Assembly: GCF_021044565.1 (NCBI RefSeq)
Contig: NZ_CP087997.1
Span: 2,356,001 to 2,420,000 of the forward strand
Source: Subtercola endophyticus
GTDB lineage: Bacteria > Actinomycetota > Actinomycetes > Actinomycetales > Microbacteriaceae
DNA length: 64,000 nt
Direction: 5' to 3'
Positions 33,006 through 42,100 of this stretch are shown one piece after another. The number at the start of each line of letters is the position of its first letter. Position 1 is the stretch's first letter. A model generated the notes under the pieces. It was given only the letters and a program-made list of their open reading frames with translations. It ran no database searches and was not told the origin of the DNA. Both the position numbers and the translations under genes were made by a program.

Positions 33006-33011
33006 TGCGGG

Positions 33012-33905
33012 TTATCCTCCGACTACGGGGTTGGGGTTCACTTCGGCTTTGTCGACGGCGTCGCCTTGCACACCATAAGCCTCGAGAATCTTCTCGTATT
33101 CACCGTTGGCGATGAGCTCGTTGATGCCGTCGGCCATGGCCTGCGCCATTCCGTTGCCCTTCTTGGTTGCGATGCCGATCAGCACGTACTGGTACTTCGG
33201 GCCACCGAGTTCGAACTGGCCGCTCGCCTGGTTCGAGATGTAGCCGAGGTTCGAGAGCGTCGCCGTGGTCGCGTCGACCTGCTTGCTCGACACGGCCAGG
33301 GTTGCGGCGCCCTGGTCGGCGAACGTCGAAACGGTGATCGCGCCCTTTCCCGCGGTGGTGCAGGCGGTCGACTGCGTCTGCAGCACGGGGATGGCGCTGT
33401 CTGCTGCCACCACCGAGATGGTGAGACCGCAGAGCGACATCATGTCGCTGCCGATGGTCTTGCCCTTGAGCGACATGAATTCGTAGTGATCGTTCAAGAA
33501 CGACACCTGGTCGTACGCCGCCTCACGGTCGGCGGTGACGTCTGCGCCGAACGTTCCGATGTACGTGCCGCTGTTCGTGCCGAGCAGAGCATTCTCGAAG
33601 GAGTCCTGCTTGAGGCTCACGGTCGAACCGAAAGGCCCGCTGAGCGCGGTCGCGAGGTCGGCGCTGATTCCGACGACCTTGCCGTCTTGCAGAAAGGCGT
33701 ACGGCGGGTATCCCGTGACAGCAGGGGCGACGAGCGTTGATCCCGCAAAGGAGCTCGGCAGTTGAACGGTCGCGGCGGCGGCGGCGGCGGTCGAGCTCGA
33801 CGTCGCGGCCGTGCCGGTGCTGCTCGAGCATCCGGAGATCGCGAGGGTAGCGGCCAAGCCGAGCGAGGCCACGAGAACTATGCGGTGCAGGGGTGCGCTT
33901 TTCAT
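33012..33905 (-). CDS. Amino-acid ABC transporter substrate-binding lipoprotein
   Basis: This is 297 aa from ATG 33905; the open frame extends upstream, antisense or out of frame to DUF3830. A lipoprotein signal ends with AISGCSSS (Cys near 26), followed by an Ala/Ser linker. Then comes a type II periplasmic-binding fold (GYPPYAFLQDGKVVGISADL; PLGT replaced by LLGTNSGTYIGTFGADVTADREA). The ligand is unknown; neighbours suggest a glutamylated amine or amino acid. Its ATG overlaps the DUF3830 stop by one base. Confidence 0.85.
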   Translation of the reverse strand: MKSAPLHRIVLVASLGLAATLAISGCSSSTGTAATSSSTAAAAAATVQLPSSFAGSTLVAPAVTGYPPYAFLQDGKVVGISADLATALSGPFGSTVSLKQDSFENALLGTNSGTYIGTFGADVTADREAAYDQVSFLNDHYEFMSLKGKTIGSDMMSLCGLTISVVAADSAIPVLQTQSTACTTAGKGAITVSTFADQGAATLAVSSKQVDATTATLSNLGYISNQASGQFELGGPKYQYVLIGIATKKGNGMAQAMADGINELIANGEYEKILEAYGVQGDAVDKAEVNPNPVVGG

Positions 33906-34381
33906 CAGATTCTCCCGATTGTGAGGTTTTTCAGTCCAATGGTTCGTGTTTCTTGGCAGGCGGCAGCGAACTCGTCGAGTCCACTCGTGATCGAGGCCCA
34001 GTTGGTGCACGGAGTCCAGCCCAGCGGCCCGAAGATTCTGCCGCCTTTTCCGTAGAAGATGCCGAGTTCCCAGAGCTCGAAGTCGAGCCCGGCCATCAGC
34101 TCTTTCGACTGGTGGAACCAGATGAGATCGCCCGGTGCCGGCACGACCTGCTGGTTCTCGGCCGGCAGCGTGGCGGGATCGAACAGCTGCGCTTCTTCGG
34201 GGAGACCGAACATGATCTCGGGGCCCGCGTACATCGCGTGCATGACGGGTTGGGTCACGGGAACCTCGAGCGCCTTCCAGATGGCGGCCGCGGTCTTCGG
34301 CGCCGCCTCCGTCTGCAGGGTCGCCTCGGCGCGGGGGCCGTTTTCGAACTCCAGGTAGATCTTCTGTACGTCGGCAGCCAT
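33905..34381 (-). CDS. DUF3830 protein, cyclophilin-like fold
   Basis: This 158-aa protein shows the DUF3830 pattern: ENGPRAEATL, TAAAIWKALEVP, then PGDLIWFHQSKE and NWASITSGLDEFAAAC at the end. The family has a cyclophilin-like fold and usually sits beside amidohydrolases or amino-acid transporters, with unproven function. It lies between the amidotransferase and the binding protein, directly abutting both. Confidence 0.8.
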   Translation of the reverse strand: MAADVQKIYLEFENGPRAEATLQTEAAPKTAAAIWKALEVPVTQPVMHAMYAGPEIMFGLPEEAQLFDPATLPAENQQVVPAPGDLIWFHQSKELMAGLDFELWELGIFYGKGGRIFGPLGWTPCTNWASITSGLDEFAAACQETRTIGLKNLTIGRI

Positions 34382-35161
34382 CTAGCTGCTCCTCTCGGTG
34401 GTGGCGGATGAAACGGTGCGAGCGGAGGCCCGTTCGCGTGCTGCGGCGATGAAGTCGGTCAACAGACGAACCGCATCTTCTCGGCCTTCTCGGCCGGGAA
34501 TCTTTTCGGGGTGCCACTGAACACCGCGCACGAACCAGCCGGGCGTGGTGCTCTCGATGGCCTCGACCTGGCCGTCATCGGCGACGGCTGCCGTGGCAAG
34601 GTTGCCGCCGAGCACGTCGACGGCCTGATGATGGATGCTGTTGACCACGCCGCTCTGCGCAATACCTTCCCGAACCCACGTGGCGCTCGCTGTAATGCGG
34701 TGCCGGTCGTCGGCGGGGTTGTGCCCCGGCTCGGCATGCGGATGCACGTCGCTCGCGGGCATGTCTTCGACGAGGGTTCCGCCCAGAAACACGTTCGAGA
34801 TCTGCATGCCTCGGCAGATGCCGAAAACCGGAATCGCACCGAACTGCGCCTCGGCCAGCAGCGCCGATTCGCTGTGGTTTCGCGCGGCGTTCTCCGGTGT
34901 CTCGGGAACCACATCCTCTCCCCCAGACAGCAGCACGCCGTCGACGCGACCGACGAGCTGCCCGATCTGCGCGGCATCGAGGTGCGGCATCATCAGCGGG
35001 ATGCCGCCGGCTTCGGAGACGAGATCGGCGTACTCACCGCCGAGCGTGTAGAGGTCGGTCGCTTCGCCGAGATACGTGGGCAGTGCCCGGCGCCAGGTGG
35101 AGATGAGGATGACCGGGCGAGGCGCCGACTTGAGGCGATCATCCACTCGATCCGCCGTCAC
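34382..35161 (-). CDS. Class I glutamine amidotransferase-like (gamma-glutamyl-GABA hydrolase, PuuD type)
   Basis: This is 259 aa from GTG 35161, which overlaps the aldehyde dehydrogenase stop by 4 nt (GTGA). The nucleophile Cys is in FGICRGMQ near residue 110, and the His-Glu pair is in GVQWHPEK near 225. LLSGGEDVVPE near 80 is typical of peptidase C26. PuuD-like enzymes release glutamate from gamma-glutamylated amines. With the aldehyde dehydrogenase this points to polyamine or related amine catabolism. Confidence 0.8.
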   Translation of the reverse strand: MTADRVDDRLKSAPRPVILISTWRRALPTYLGEATDLYTLGGEYADLVSEAGGIPLMMPHLDAAQIGQLVGRVDGVLLSGGEDVVPETPENAARNHSESALLAEAQFGAIPVFGICRGMQISNVFLGGTLVEDMPASDVHPHAEPGHNPADDRHRITASATWVREGIAQSGVVNSIHHQAVDVLGGNLATAAVADDGQVEAIESTTPGWFVRGVQWHPEKIPGREGREDAVRLLTDFIAAARERASARTVSSATTERSS

Positions 35162-36663
35162 AGTTCGATCCAGGTGCTCTTGAGATCGGTGTACTTGTCG
35201 ACGGCATGAGCGCTCTTGTCTCGGCCGAAACCGCTCGCGCCCGAGCCGCCGAATGGCATCGACATATTTCCCTCTTCGTAGCAGTTGACCCACACGGTGC
35301 CCGCGCGAAGCCGGCGCGAGACGCGGTGAGCAGCAGAAAGGTCTTTCGTCCACAGGCCCGCGGCCAATCCGAACGGCGTGCCGTTCGCCACCTCAATGGC
35401 TTCGCTTTCAGACGCCACGGCGATCACCGACAGAACGGGGCCGAAGACCTCGACTTGGGCGATCTCCATGTCGGGGCGAACATCGGTCAGCACGATCGGC
35501 GCCAGATAACTGCCCCGACCCGATCCGATGTCGAACCGTTCGATCGAGCCGGCGGCGAGGGTAGCTCCGTCTTTCAGGGCTCGCTCGACCATTCCCTGCA
35601 TGCGGGCGAGCTGCACCTCGCTGACGATCGCTCCCATCTGACTAGCATCATCGAGCGGATCGCCCGGCTGCATCGTGCGGCTCTGCTCGAGAGCGGCATC
35701 CACCGCCTCGTCGAGCACATCGCGCATCACGACCATGCGTGACGACGCGCTGCACATCTCACCCTGGTTGTAGAACGAGCCCCAGGCGGTGGTTCGGCCG
35801 GCGGCCCCGGCGTCGGCATCGGCCAGAACGACCGACGCCGACTTGCCGCCGAGTTCAGGCCAGACTCGTTTTCCGTTCGACTCAGCCGAGTAGCCCAAGA
35901 AACGGCGGCCCACGCCGACCGATCCGGTGAACGAGATGACATCGACATCGGGGTGACGACCGAGCGCCTCGCCCACAACGCTGCCAAGACCGGGCACGAC
36001 ATTCAGTACGCCGTCGGGAAGACCGGCTTCGAGTGCCAGCTCGCCGAGCAGAAGCGCCGAGATGCTGGTCTGTTCGGCCGGCTTCAGAATGACGCTGTTA
36101 CCCGCCATGAGTGCGGGGCCGATCTTCCAGCCGGTCATGGTGAGAGGAAAATTCCAGGGCACCACGGCGCCGACCACACCGGCGGGTTCACGGGTGACCA
36201 GGCCCAGCGATGACGGGCTACTGACCGGGGCCTCGTCGCCCAGCTTGTCGGCGAGCTGACCGTACCAACGCAGGCACTGCACGATCGCACGCAGCTCGAC
36301 GGCCAGAGCATCGTGTGCGGGCTTGCCCATCTCCAGCGAGATTCGAAGCGCGAGTTCCCTGGCGCGGGAAGCAACGACGTCGGCGAACCGAATGAGAACA
36401 GCACCCCGTTCGATCGGCGCAACGCCCGCCCACCGGCCATCCTCGAAGGCCGCTCTGGCCGATGTCACCGCCGCATCGACGTCGGCAGACGACCCGGCAC
36501 TGACCGCCGAGAGAACTGCGCCGTCGCGCGGGCTGACGAGGTCGAAGGTCTGAGAAGACTGTGACGGCACAAGGCGGCCGTCGATGAGCACACCGGGGTT
36601 CCACGAGAGGGTGGATGCCTCCGCCGCCCAGACGTCGAGCGAGGTGGGCATGTCAGGATTCAT
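35158..36663 (-). CDS. Aldehyde dehydrogenase (NAD(P)-dependent)
   Basis: This 501-aa protein has the conserved folds NFPLTMTGWKIGPAL, ILKPAEQTS, FTGSVGVGRRF and the catalytic Glu in ELGGKSASVV. The catalytic Cys is in QGEMCSASSR, and FGPVLSVI and PFGGSGASGFGRD come near the end. It is similar to PuuC/gamma-glutamyl-aminobutyraldehyde or betaine-aldehyde dehydrogenases. It is the first gene of the operon and is divergent from nothing: the Lrp gene upstream is co-directional with a 75-nt gap. Confidence 0.9.
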   Translation of the reverse strand: MNPDMPTSLDVWAAEASTLSWNPGVLIDGRLVPSQSSQTFDLVSPRDGAVLSAVSAGSSADVDAAVTSARAAFEDGRWAGVAPIERGAVLIRFADVVASRARELALRISLEMGKPAHDALAVELRAIVQCLRWYGQLADKLGDEAPVSSPSSLGLVTREPAGVVGAVVPWNFPLTMTGWKIGPALMAGNSVILKPAEQTSISALLLGELALEAGLPDGVLNVVPGLGSVVGEALGRHPDVDVISFTGSVGVGRRFLGYSAESNGKRVWPELGGKSASVVLADADAGAAGRTTAWGSFYNQGEMCSASSRMVVMRDVLDEAVDAALEQSRTMQPGDPLDDASQMGAIVSEVQLARMQGMVERALKDGATLAAGSIERFDIGSGRGSYLAPIVLTDVRPDMEIAQVEVFGPVLSVIAVASESEAIEVANGTPFGLAAGLWTKDLSAAHRVSRRLRAGTVWVNCYEEGNMSMPFGGSGASGFGRDKSAHAVDKYTDLKSTWIEL

Positions 36664-36738
36664 GTATGCACACTATGTGCTTTCCGGCCAGATTCGCTAG
36701 CCGAAAAGGCCTTTTCGGCCAATATTGCAACATGATGT

Positions 36739-37734
36739 TTACAAAGCGGCCATATCGTTCAAAATCATCGGGCCTCGGCGTACCGGCACGAGCACCACGG
36801 CAGTCTGCGTGCGGTGGGCACCGAGGCCGGCCACGTCTTCGGTGAGAAATCGGTAGAGCGCCTTCTCGTCGCTGACGATGCAGTCGACGAGAATCTGCGC
36901 CTCCCCGGTGCAGGCCGCGCAGAACCGTACCGATGGGTGGCGGCTGAGGGCAGAACCCACTTCTTCCACCCGATCAGGCGGCAGTTCGAGCCAGGTCAGC
37001 GCCTCGACGCGCAGATCGTGCAGCGACGAAGAAATCTCCGTACGAACATGCAGTGCGCCGAGCGCTAGCAGGGCATCCAGTCGCCGCTTCACCGTGGGCG
37101 GAGTGACCCCGATGCGCGCGCTGATCTCGATGGCTGTCGCACGACCATCTTCGGCCAGCGCCTCGACCAGGCGTTCGTCTTCGGGCGTGAGCGTCACGGC
37201 GGCTGCCTTCGAGTCGGCTGCGCCGGGCCATTGGCTCTTATCGCGCAGCGCGTCGAGGGTGGCCGGCGGCAGCGGGGCCGCCGTCCAGTCGAAACCCGAA
37301 CGGAAGAACTTCAGCACCGTTCCGACTCGAACAGACAGCAGTCCGTCGATTCGCGGCAGTTCGCTCACGACGAGCCGGGCGCTCTCCTGGGGTGTGCGCG
37401 GCATGAGCTGGCAGACCACATCGGCACCGCTCTCCAGCACCGAGACACTGGATGCATCGGGGCGAGCCGCGATCGCCTGGGCGACATCCATCGCGCGTCC
37501 CGGGTGCGTTCCGATCTGCACGATGAGGGGCCGAGCGTGCCCGACCATGGTGGTGTCGAGATACGTCGATACGCGTACCGCTCCCGTTTCGATCAGGCGC
37601 TGCCCGCGGCGAGTCACGGTTCGCACGGGAACATCGATGGCGGTCGCTATGCGCCCCCAGCTGGCGCGGCCGTTCGCCTGAAGCGCGAGGGCGAGCTTCG
37701 CGTCGAGGTCGTCGAATTCTAGAGTCGTGGACAC
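36739..37734 (-). CDS. Lrp/AsnC-family regulator with duplicated units
   Basis: This 331-aa protein is twice the usual Lrp length. It has two HTH-AsnC units (LDAKLALALQANGRASWGRIATA near residue 10 and DERLVEALAEDGRATAIEISARIG near 185), each followed by an alpha/beta ligand-binding half. Two-unit Lrp proteins occur in actinobacteria. It is co-directional with and directly upstream of the aldehyde dehydrogenase operon, so it is its probable regulator. Amino acids are the usual effectors. Confidence 0.85.
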   Translation of the reverse strand: MSTTLEFDDLDAKLALALQANGRASWGRIATAIDVPVRTVTRRGQRLIETGAVRVSTYLDTTMVGHARPLIVQIGTHPGRAMDVAQAIAARPDASSVSVLESGADVVCQLMPRTPQESARLVVSELPRIDGLLSVRVGTVLKFFRSGFDWTAAPLPPATLDALRDKSQWPGAADSKAAAVTLTPEDERLVEALAEDGRATAIEISARIGVTPPTVKRRLDALLALGALHVRTEISSSLHDLRVEALTWLELPPDRVEEVGSALSRHPSVRFCAACTGEAQILVDCIVSDEKALYRFLTEDVAGLGAHRTQTAVVLVPVRRGPMILNDMAAL

Positions 37735-37809
37735 CCCAACACGTTAGCTTGATCGAGCCGTCGAGCACGACGGCGCTCACCAAGCGGGCGCGTTGAGGGC
37801 CGAAACGAA

Positions 37810-37845
37810 AGGCCCGATTCCCCTTGTTGAAAGGGAACCGGGCCT
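37810..37845 (-). terminator. Intrinsic terminator downstream of the tRNA-Glu site
   Basis: AGGCCCG pairs with CGGGCCT, and TTCCC with GGGAA, around a 10-nt loop. On the minus strand the stem is followed by TTTCGTTTCG. It lies 18 nt past the tRNA 3' end, so it is the natural terminator of the original tRNA-Glu gene on that strand. Confidence 0.7.
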
Positions 37846-37862
37846 CGTCAGCTAATACAGTG

Positions 37863-37904
37863 TGACCCCAACCGGATTCGAACCGGTGTTACCGCCGTGA
37901 GAGT
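37863..37904 (-). other. 3' fragment of tRNA-Glu(CTC): attachment-site scar
   Basis: The minus strand contains the anticodon loop CTCTCAC, the 3' anticodon arm GGCGG, the variable loop, the T arm GGTTCGAATCC and the acceptor GGGGTCA of a bacterial tRNA-Glu. The match stops sharply at the anticodon loop: upstream bases do not pair and no D arm is present. Such 3' halves are left when an element integrates into a tRNA gene. The chromosome side is the left (terminator and Lrp gene), so the inserted element extends to the right. The intact tRNA should be at the far end, outside the window. Confidence 0.75.
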
Positions 37905-38309
37905 GCCAAATTCGCACCCCAGTTGCAGCCAGATTTCCCGTAGATCGCTGATTTCTAGGCTTTCCCAGATCACGCGAACACGTCCTCGATCACACCGTTT
38001 CGGTCGCAAGTGTGGGCAAAGTATGGGCAAGTTTGGCGGTCATGGTGGCGCCTGTTTTGTGATGTATCAAGACATCTGTGACGAATCTGCATCAGGACAT
38101 CTTTGACATTTGGTGTATCAGGACATCTCTGACGGTCCGGTGGTTTTGCGTGGTCCTCGGGGTTCGCAGGATCGCCCGGAGCCGAGGTTCGTAGTTGCCG
38201 GAGCAGTTTTGAGTAGCGCTTCCGGTAATAAATTGGGTAATGTTTCTGGTAATGGTTGTGGTATGGTTACGAGTAATAGACCAACAACACGATGGAAGGA
38301 CAGAGCATC
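37905..38309. other. Island left end, no gene
   Basis: No ORF is supported. The stretch contains the repeats at 38061-38133 and then about 170 nt of lower-GC sequence (38200-38290) with several GTAAT-rich direct repeats (GGTAATAAA, GGTAATGTT, GGTAATGGT), which probably includes the promoter of the next gene. Confidence 0.4.
38061..38133 (+). repeat. Three imperfect direct repeats, remnant of an IS481-like end
   Basis: Units at 38061-38082, 38089-38107 and 38113-38133 share the core ATCAGGACATCT(N)TGAC (first copy TATCAAGACATCTGTGAC). Sequences of this kind are, from memory, found beside IS481-type transposase genes in actinobacteria. No transposase remains here, so this looks like a solo end or relic. 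Confidence 0.45.
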
Positions 38310-38795
38310 ATGCCAGAGTACAAAGTTCGAGAGATTAGGTTGCGCAATGCCGCGACACGTCAGGGCCTTCAACTTCAAAAGTCGCGGCTACGCGACCCCA
38401 ATGCAATTGGTTACGGCCTGTATCGGCTCGTCGATCTGCGGACGGGTGCTGTCGTCACAAGCACCAATCTGCCCGGAGGATTCGGTTGCGATCTGGATGA
38501 TATTGAGGCGCGTCTTACCGTTGTTTCTGACGAGACAGACGATTACCAGATCGCAACTGACTGGACTGAGCTTGGTAACGCTAATTCCGAGATTGTGGTG
38601 GGCGGGGAGGCGAAATTGTTTGTCAACCTGACCACCGACGACATCGAGTGGCTCGCAGTCCAGCGCCGTAAAGAGGCTGATCTGTTCCGCGAAATCGCCA
38701 AGCGTCAGCGTCTCAGCCAGACACAAATGCTGAAGTGGGACATCGAGGCTCAGAGGGACGTAGACCGCCTGAATAGCGAGCTCGAGCAAGACTAG
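38310..38795 (+). CDS. Hypothetical protein
   Basis: This is 161 aa from ATG 38310, preceded by GGAAGGA at 38294. A central segment (NAIGYGLYRLVDLRTGAVVTSTNLPGGFGCDLDDIEARL) is conserved-looking. The C-terminal 60 residues are charged and helical (RRKEADLFREIAKRQRLSQTQMLKWDIEAQRD), suggesting a coiled coil. No known family is recognised. It is monocistronic inside the island, with lower GC upstream. Confidence 0.55.
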   Translation: MPEYKVREIRLRNAATRQGLQLQKSRLRDPNAIGYGLYRLVDLRTGAVVTSTNLPGGFGCDLDDIEARLTVVSDETDDYQIATDWTELGNANSEIVVGGEAKLFVNLTTDDIEWLAVQRRKEADLFREIAKRQRLSQTQMLKWDIEAQRDVDRLNSELEQD

Positions 38796-38941
38796 ACGCC
38801 CTCTGACCAACCAGGAACCGGGACCGCGGGCGCTTCGGAATCGGCGAGCGCTACGCTGGCGACGACCGTTTTGAATCCGGTGCACCCTCGCGTCACCGGT
38901 TCCAACCGATTCCACCCCTCACTTTCCCAGGTGCTACGACG

Positions 38942-39676
38942 CTACTGCTCGGCCTGCCAGGCGTAAGAGTTGTCGATCACGGAGACCCGAATCATGACCT
39001 GCGAATCGCTCGTCATGGCAACGCATTCAAACGACGTTCCAGAGGCCGCACTAGGCGATGAAGGACACTGAACCGAGGTGAACGTCACGCCCTTGTCAGA
39101 TGCCTGAGACGTGATGGTCTGCTCGACGCTGCGCCCATCGAGAGTGGGATTTAGAAGCGAGCCAATGAGAGGCAGCGCCACTGAGAAGAAGACGATGGCT
39201 CCGACAACCCCAAGGATCAATCCCGCAGTGGCGGACTTGCGACCCGTGGGCTGGCCGGTAAATCGTTGAATTCGAGGAACACGAGTGAACCCGACGATAG
39301 CCAAGATAATCGCGACAATACTCAATGCGCCGAATGGGTTGATCAGAATGGAAATTGCTCCGAAGAGAACTGAGCGTGATGCTGGTTTGTTGTCAATGCG
39401 AGGATCGAGCGCGATGCCGGTTTGTGACGTCGCGCCAGAAGACGCCGGAGACCAAGTTTGACCGTTCCAGTATCTTTCCTGCCCTGGCTGATCAGGATCC
39501 GGATAGAAGCCAGCGGCCGGAAGTGGTGCGGCAGGCGTGTGAGTGGGCGTCAAATTGGAGATCGCTCGAGGCCGCGACTCTCCTACCCACTGACCACCGT
39601 CCCATAGTTTCTCTGAGGTCGGATCTTCAGGAAGTGGATACCATCCCGCCGCCACTTGAGTTTGTTCATCGCTCAT
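38942..39676 (-). CDS. DUF2510 membrane protein
   Basis: This 244-aa protein has two DUF2510 units (AAGWYPLPEDP...KLWDGGQWV near residue 9 and AAGFYPDPDQP...RYWNGQTWS near 55). Two membrane helices follow near 105-135 and 150-175 (FGALSIVAIILAIVGF; AGLILGVVGAIVFFSVALPLIG). A C-terminal DUF4333-like extracellular domain has two Cys. This architecture is common in actinobacteria; the function is unknown. Confidence 0.75.
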   Translation of the reverse strand: MSDEQTQVAAGWYPLPEDPTSEKLWDGGQWVGESRPRAISNLTPTHTPAAPLPAAGFYPDPDQPGQERYWNGQTWSPASSGATSQTGIALDPRIDNKPASRSVLFGAISILINPFGALSIVAIILAIVGFTRVPRIQRFTGQPTGRKSATAGLILGVVGAIVFFSVALPLIGSLLNPTLDGRSVEQTITSQASDKGVTFTSVQCPSSPSAASGTSFECVAMTSDSQVMIRVSVIDNSYAWQAEQ

Positions 39677-39782
39677 CTAGTGCCCCCTTTTCAACGCCGA
39701 CTGCCTCGTGCATCTCTCACATTAACGGAATAGTGTGCATTTGCGCATCGCGGGATAGATGTGCAACCGATGAGATTGCGGA

Positions 39783-40049
39783 GTGGCAGGAGCTGGTGAA
39801 CCCAATGAACCAGACTTCGAACCGCTCCGGCATCGACTTCACGAGTTGAGAATCGAGCGCGGCCTCAGCTTTGACGCGTTAGCTGCCGCCAGCGGGTTGA
39901 ATCGACGGAACCTCGTCGCGATCGAAAACGGTGAGCGGCGAAACGGGCGAATCGTTCGCGGCAACATCGATACTTGGTACAAAATTGCCCGCGGTTTGGA
40001 CGTTCAATTCTCCAAGCTCATGTCTGCGTTAGATGCACGAGGCAAGTGA
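39783..40049 (+). CDS. XRE-family HTH regulator
   Basis: This 88-aa protein has an HTH_XRE domain at residues 15-75: LRHRLHELRIERGLSFDALAAASGLNRRNLVAIENGER, split here as RGLSFDALA (helix 2) and RRNLVAIENG (helix 3). Its start and small size fit a phage- or island-type repressor. It could control nearby island genes. The first 10 residues are uncertain; ATG 39804 is an alternative. Confidence 0.65.
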   Translation: MAGAGEPNEPDFEPLRHRLHELRIERGLSFDALAAASGLNRRNLVAIENGERRNGRIVRGNIDTWYKIARGLDVQFSKLMSALDARGK

Positions 40050-40625
40050 TTTATTGATTGAAGGCCGAACGGACGCGCGATTTCGTTATTCTTGACTTGT
40101 CGAATGAGCATGCGCGGAGTTTGGTTACAGCCGCCGACGTCTTCCGCCAAGGTGGGGATTTCATCCTCGATGGCAGGACACGTGCACCTGGTCAGAGTCG
40201 AGGCCTGCCGCGCAATATGTGGCTTGAAGAATACGGCGGCGCTGGAGGAACTTCTAAGTCCCGACGTCCAATCGTCAGTCATCATGACCGGCATCGACCT
40301 CATTCCTGCCGCCTGATGGCCACGGGAAGCGAAACACCAACGGCGCTGGTCTTGAACTAGCTGACAGCACGTTCTACCCACGTTGCGCCTTTCTTCCGAT
40401 CCCCGCTATTGTTCCCACACAGGCAGACAACGATTGAGTCAGACCTGAGTCACAATGCGGGGCACCATTGACGATCAACGCGGCTCCTAACGGACGCTAC
40501 ATCGGACGGAATGGGGACATCGCAATTTGCGGCGCAGCGATGAATCAGGGTACACACGACAACACAGGGCTGTCGTCTGCGCCTGCGTCGGCTCCGGTCA
40601 TGGCATGAGACAAGGGATGAACAGA
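40050..40625. other. Gap without a convincing gene
   Basis: A plus-strand frame (40058-40360) starts with a plausible FVILDLSNEHARSLVTAADVF but decays into Ser/Arg-rich sequence, and it has no ribosome site. Nothing else is supported. It may hold the promoter of the lipoprotein gene at its right end. Confidence 0.4.
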
Positions 40626-41771
40626 ATGAAACCCACTCATCGACAACGCATCGCGATTTTCGCGCTACTGACTCTGGCGAGTGTTCTGGTCCTGTCCGGG
40701 TGCTCGAACAGCGTCGCATCGGGTCAAACGGACATCCCTTGCAACGACGGGTCCTCCGAAACCGGAGCTTTCGACAAAAATCCCACCAGCGCCGGCAGCG
40801 TCCCCGTTTCGGCAAACCCCCCGGGTATCTGGGCGACCTCGGTAGTCGGCCAAAATGACACGATCCTCGCTGGTGGACGCACCGAAGACTGGCAAGATTC
40901 AGTCGGGGAATCCCCCGCAGTCGTCGACCGAATCAGCGGTTCCAGCGGCGTGATCATCACGAGCGCCTCAATCGACTCAGCTGCGCTAAAGCTTCCTCCA
41001 GCACCGGTATCGACATCCACGACAAGTCCGATCTACGACGACGTCACCGCTGTCGCCGCAAGCCCGACACGCGTATACGTCCTCTGGCGCAGATACGCTA
41101 ACGACCTCGCAGCAGACAGCTATCTAGTTTCGCTTGACCGGTGTGGCCTGTCCATTGTGGCGCAGCAGAAACTCACGGGCTACGACACAACTAAGGGCGA
41201 CCTCCTGGCATACGACAGCAAGACGAACACCGTCTGGGTGCCGAACACGCCGAACGGTGGGCAGCTCAGCAGCTACGACGGCGACTCGTTGTCCCTGAAG
41301 TCGAGCTCCACCCTGGATGGCGTGTTCACTGTTGAGTGCATGGTCGAACACGGCGATGCCGTTTGGGCATCAGGACTTCTTCAAGGCAGCGAGGGTAATA
41401 CCTTCAACCTTTTCAGCACCGACCCGAGTACAGGCTCAGCGAGCCTGGTACAGGAAGGCGCAAAGAACGATTACAGCTGCGTGCAAACCGATGGTACTCA
41501 GCTGTACTTAGCGCATGAGGCGGAGCTGACCAGCGTCAGCGATGACGGAGCACCAGGCACGAGCACTCCTCTCGGCTTCTCGAAGGTGGCTGGGGTCGCT
41601 AACGATGATGTTTGGGCGAGTGGGACACAGCAAGGTGTGCTCTCGACCGTTCCACAGAAAACGACGATTTCGTTTCAACAGCAGCAAGTTGTCTTATCGA
41701 TTACAACCACCCCGATGAATGTCTGGTACACCGACGGCGGCGGATACCTGATCGTCGTGACGACACCGTAG
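40626..41771 (+). CDS. Lipoprotein, probable beta-propeller
   Basis: This is 381 aa from ATG 40626, with AAGGG 9 nt upstream. The lipobox signal is LASVLVLSGCSNS (Cys near 24). The rest is Ser/Thr/Asp-rich with repeated blade-like phrases (TVWVPNTPNGGQLSSYD, VWASGLLQGSEGNTF, VWASGTQQGVLST), which suggests a WD/NHL-like propeller. Location: outer face of the membrane. No enzymatic motif. Its position in an island and lack of partners leave the role open. Confidence 0.65.
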   Translation: MKPTHRQRIAIFALLTLASVLVLSGCSNSVASGQTDIPCNDGSSETGAFDKNPTSAGSVPVSANPPGIWATSVVGQNDTILAGGRTEDWQDSVGESPAVVDRISGSSGVIITSASIDSAALKLPPAPVSTSTTSPIYDDVTAVAASPTRVYVLWRRYANDLAADSYLVSLDRCGLSIVAQQKLTGYDTTKGDLLAYDSKTNTVWVPNTPNGGQLSSYDGDSLSLKSSSTLDGVFTVECMVEHGDAVWASGLLQGSEGNTFNLFSTDPSTGSASLVQEGAKNDYSCVQTDGTQLYLAHEAELTSVSDDGAPGTSTPLGFSKVAGVANDDVWASGTQQGVLSTVPQKTTISFQQQQVVLSITTTPMNVWYTDGGGYLIVVTTP

Positions 41772-41940
41772 CCCGCAGAGTTTCGTCCTAGGACAGACTG
41801 CGTGATGTCATCGACATCGGGCCACCCCCCGTCTACCGTCCGCGTATCGACCAGTTCGAAGGCACGCCGATCGCTAGCGCGAAACGCGCCTAGTCGTGAG
41901 TGTCTGGGCAGGTTGAAATGGCCCCGTTGTGACGGTCTGG

Positions 41941-42100
41941 TTTGACCCCAATTGCGAACGCCTTCGTCCTTCCTCAGGTCCGAAAGCGCGAGCCGCCAAA
42001 AGTCCTGCACTGTCGCGTCGACGCCATCGAACCGTTCGTCACCATCCAGCGGTATTGCGGGTCTTGGTACGTGCCAGCCATCCTTGGCTCTCATGTGCAA
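41941..42100 (-). pseudogene. Remnant of an actinobacterial hypothetical protein
   Basis: The minus strand reads PLDGDERFDGVDATVQDFWRLALSDLRKD, which resembles the N-terminus of a hypothetical protein family I recall with DATVLDFWRWA.SDLR. The frame then continues into unrelated sequence without the next conserved block. It is probably a truncated gene. Evidence is by memory only. Confidence 0.3.

Noticed and set aside
33012..34517. 501-aa minus-strand ORF as one binding protein
   Set aside because: Its first 204 codons are an out-of-frame reading of DUF3830; the lipoprotein signal starts at ATG 33905.
37863..37904. Complete tRNA-Glu gene
   Set aside because: The 5' acceptor strand, D arm and 5' anticodon arm are missing.
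38061..38133. CRISPR array
   Set aside because: Only three short, imperfect units with 5-6 nt between them; no cas genes in the window.
41675..41940. Minus-strand ORF continuing the 41.9-42.1 kb remnant
   Set aside because: It becomes antisense to the 3' end of the lipoprotein gene and loses any protein-like pattern.
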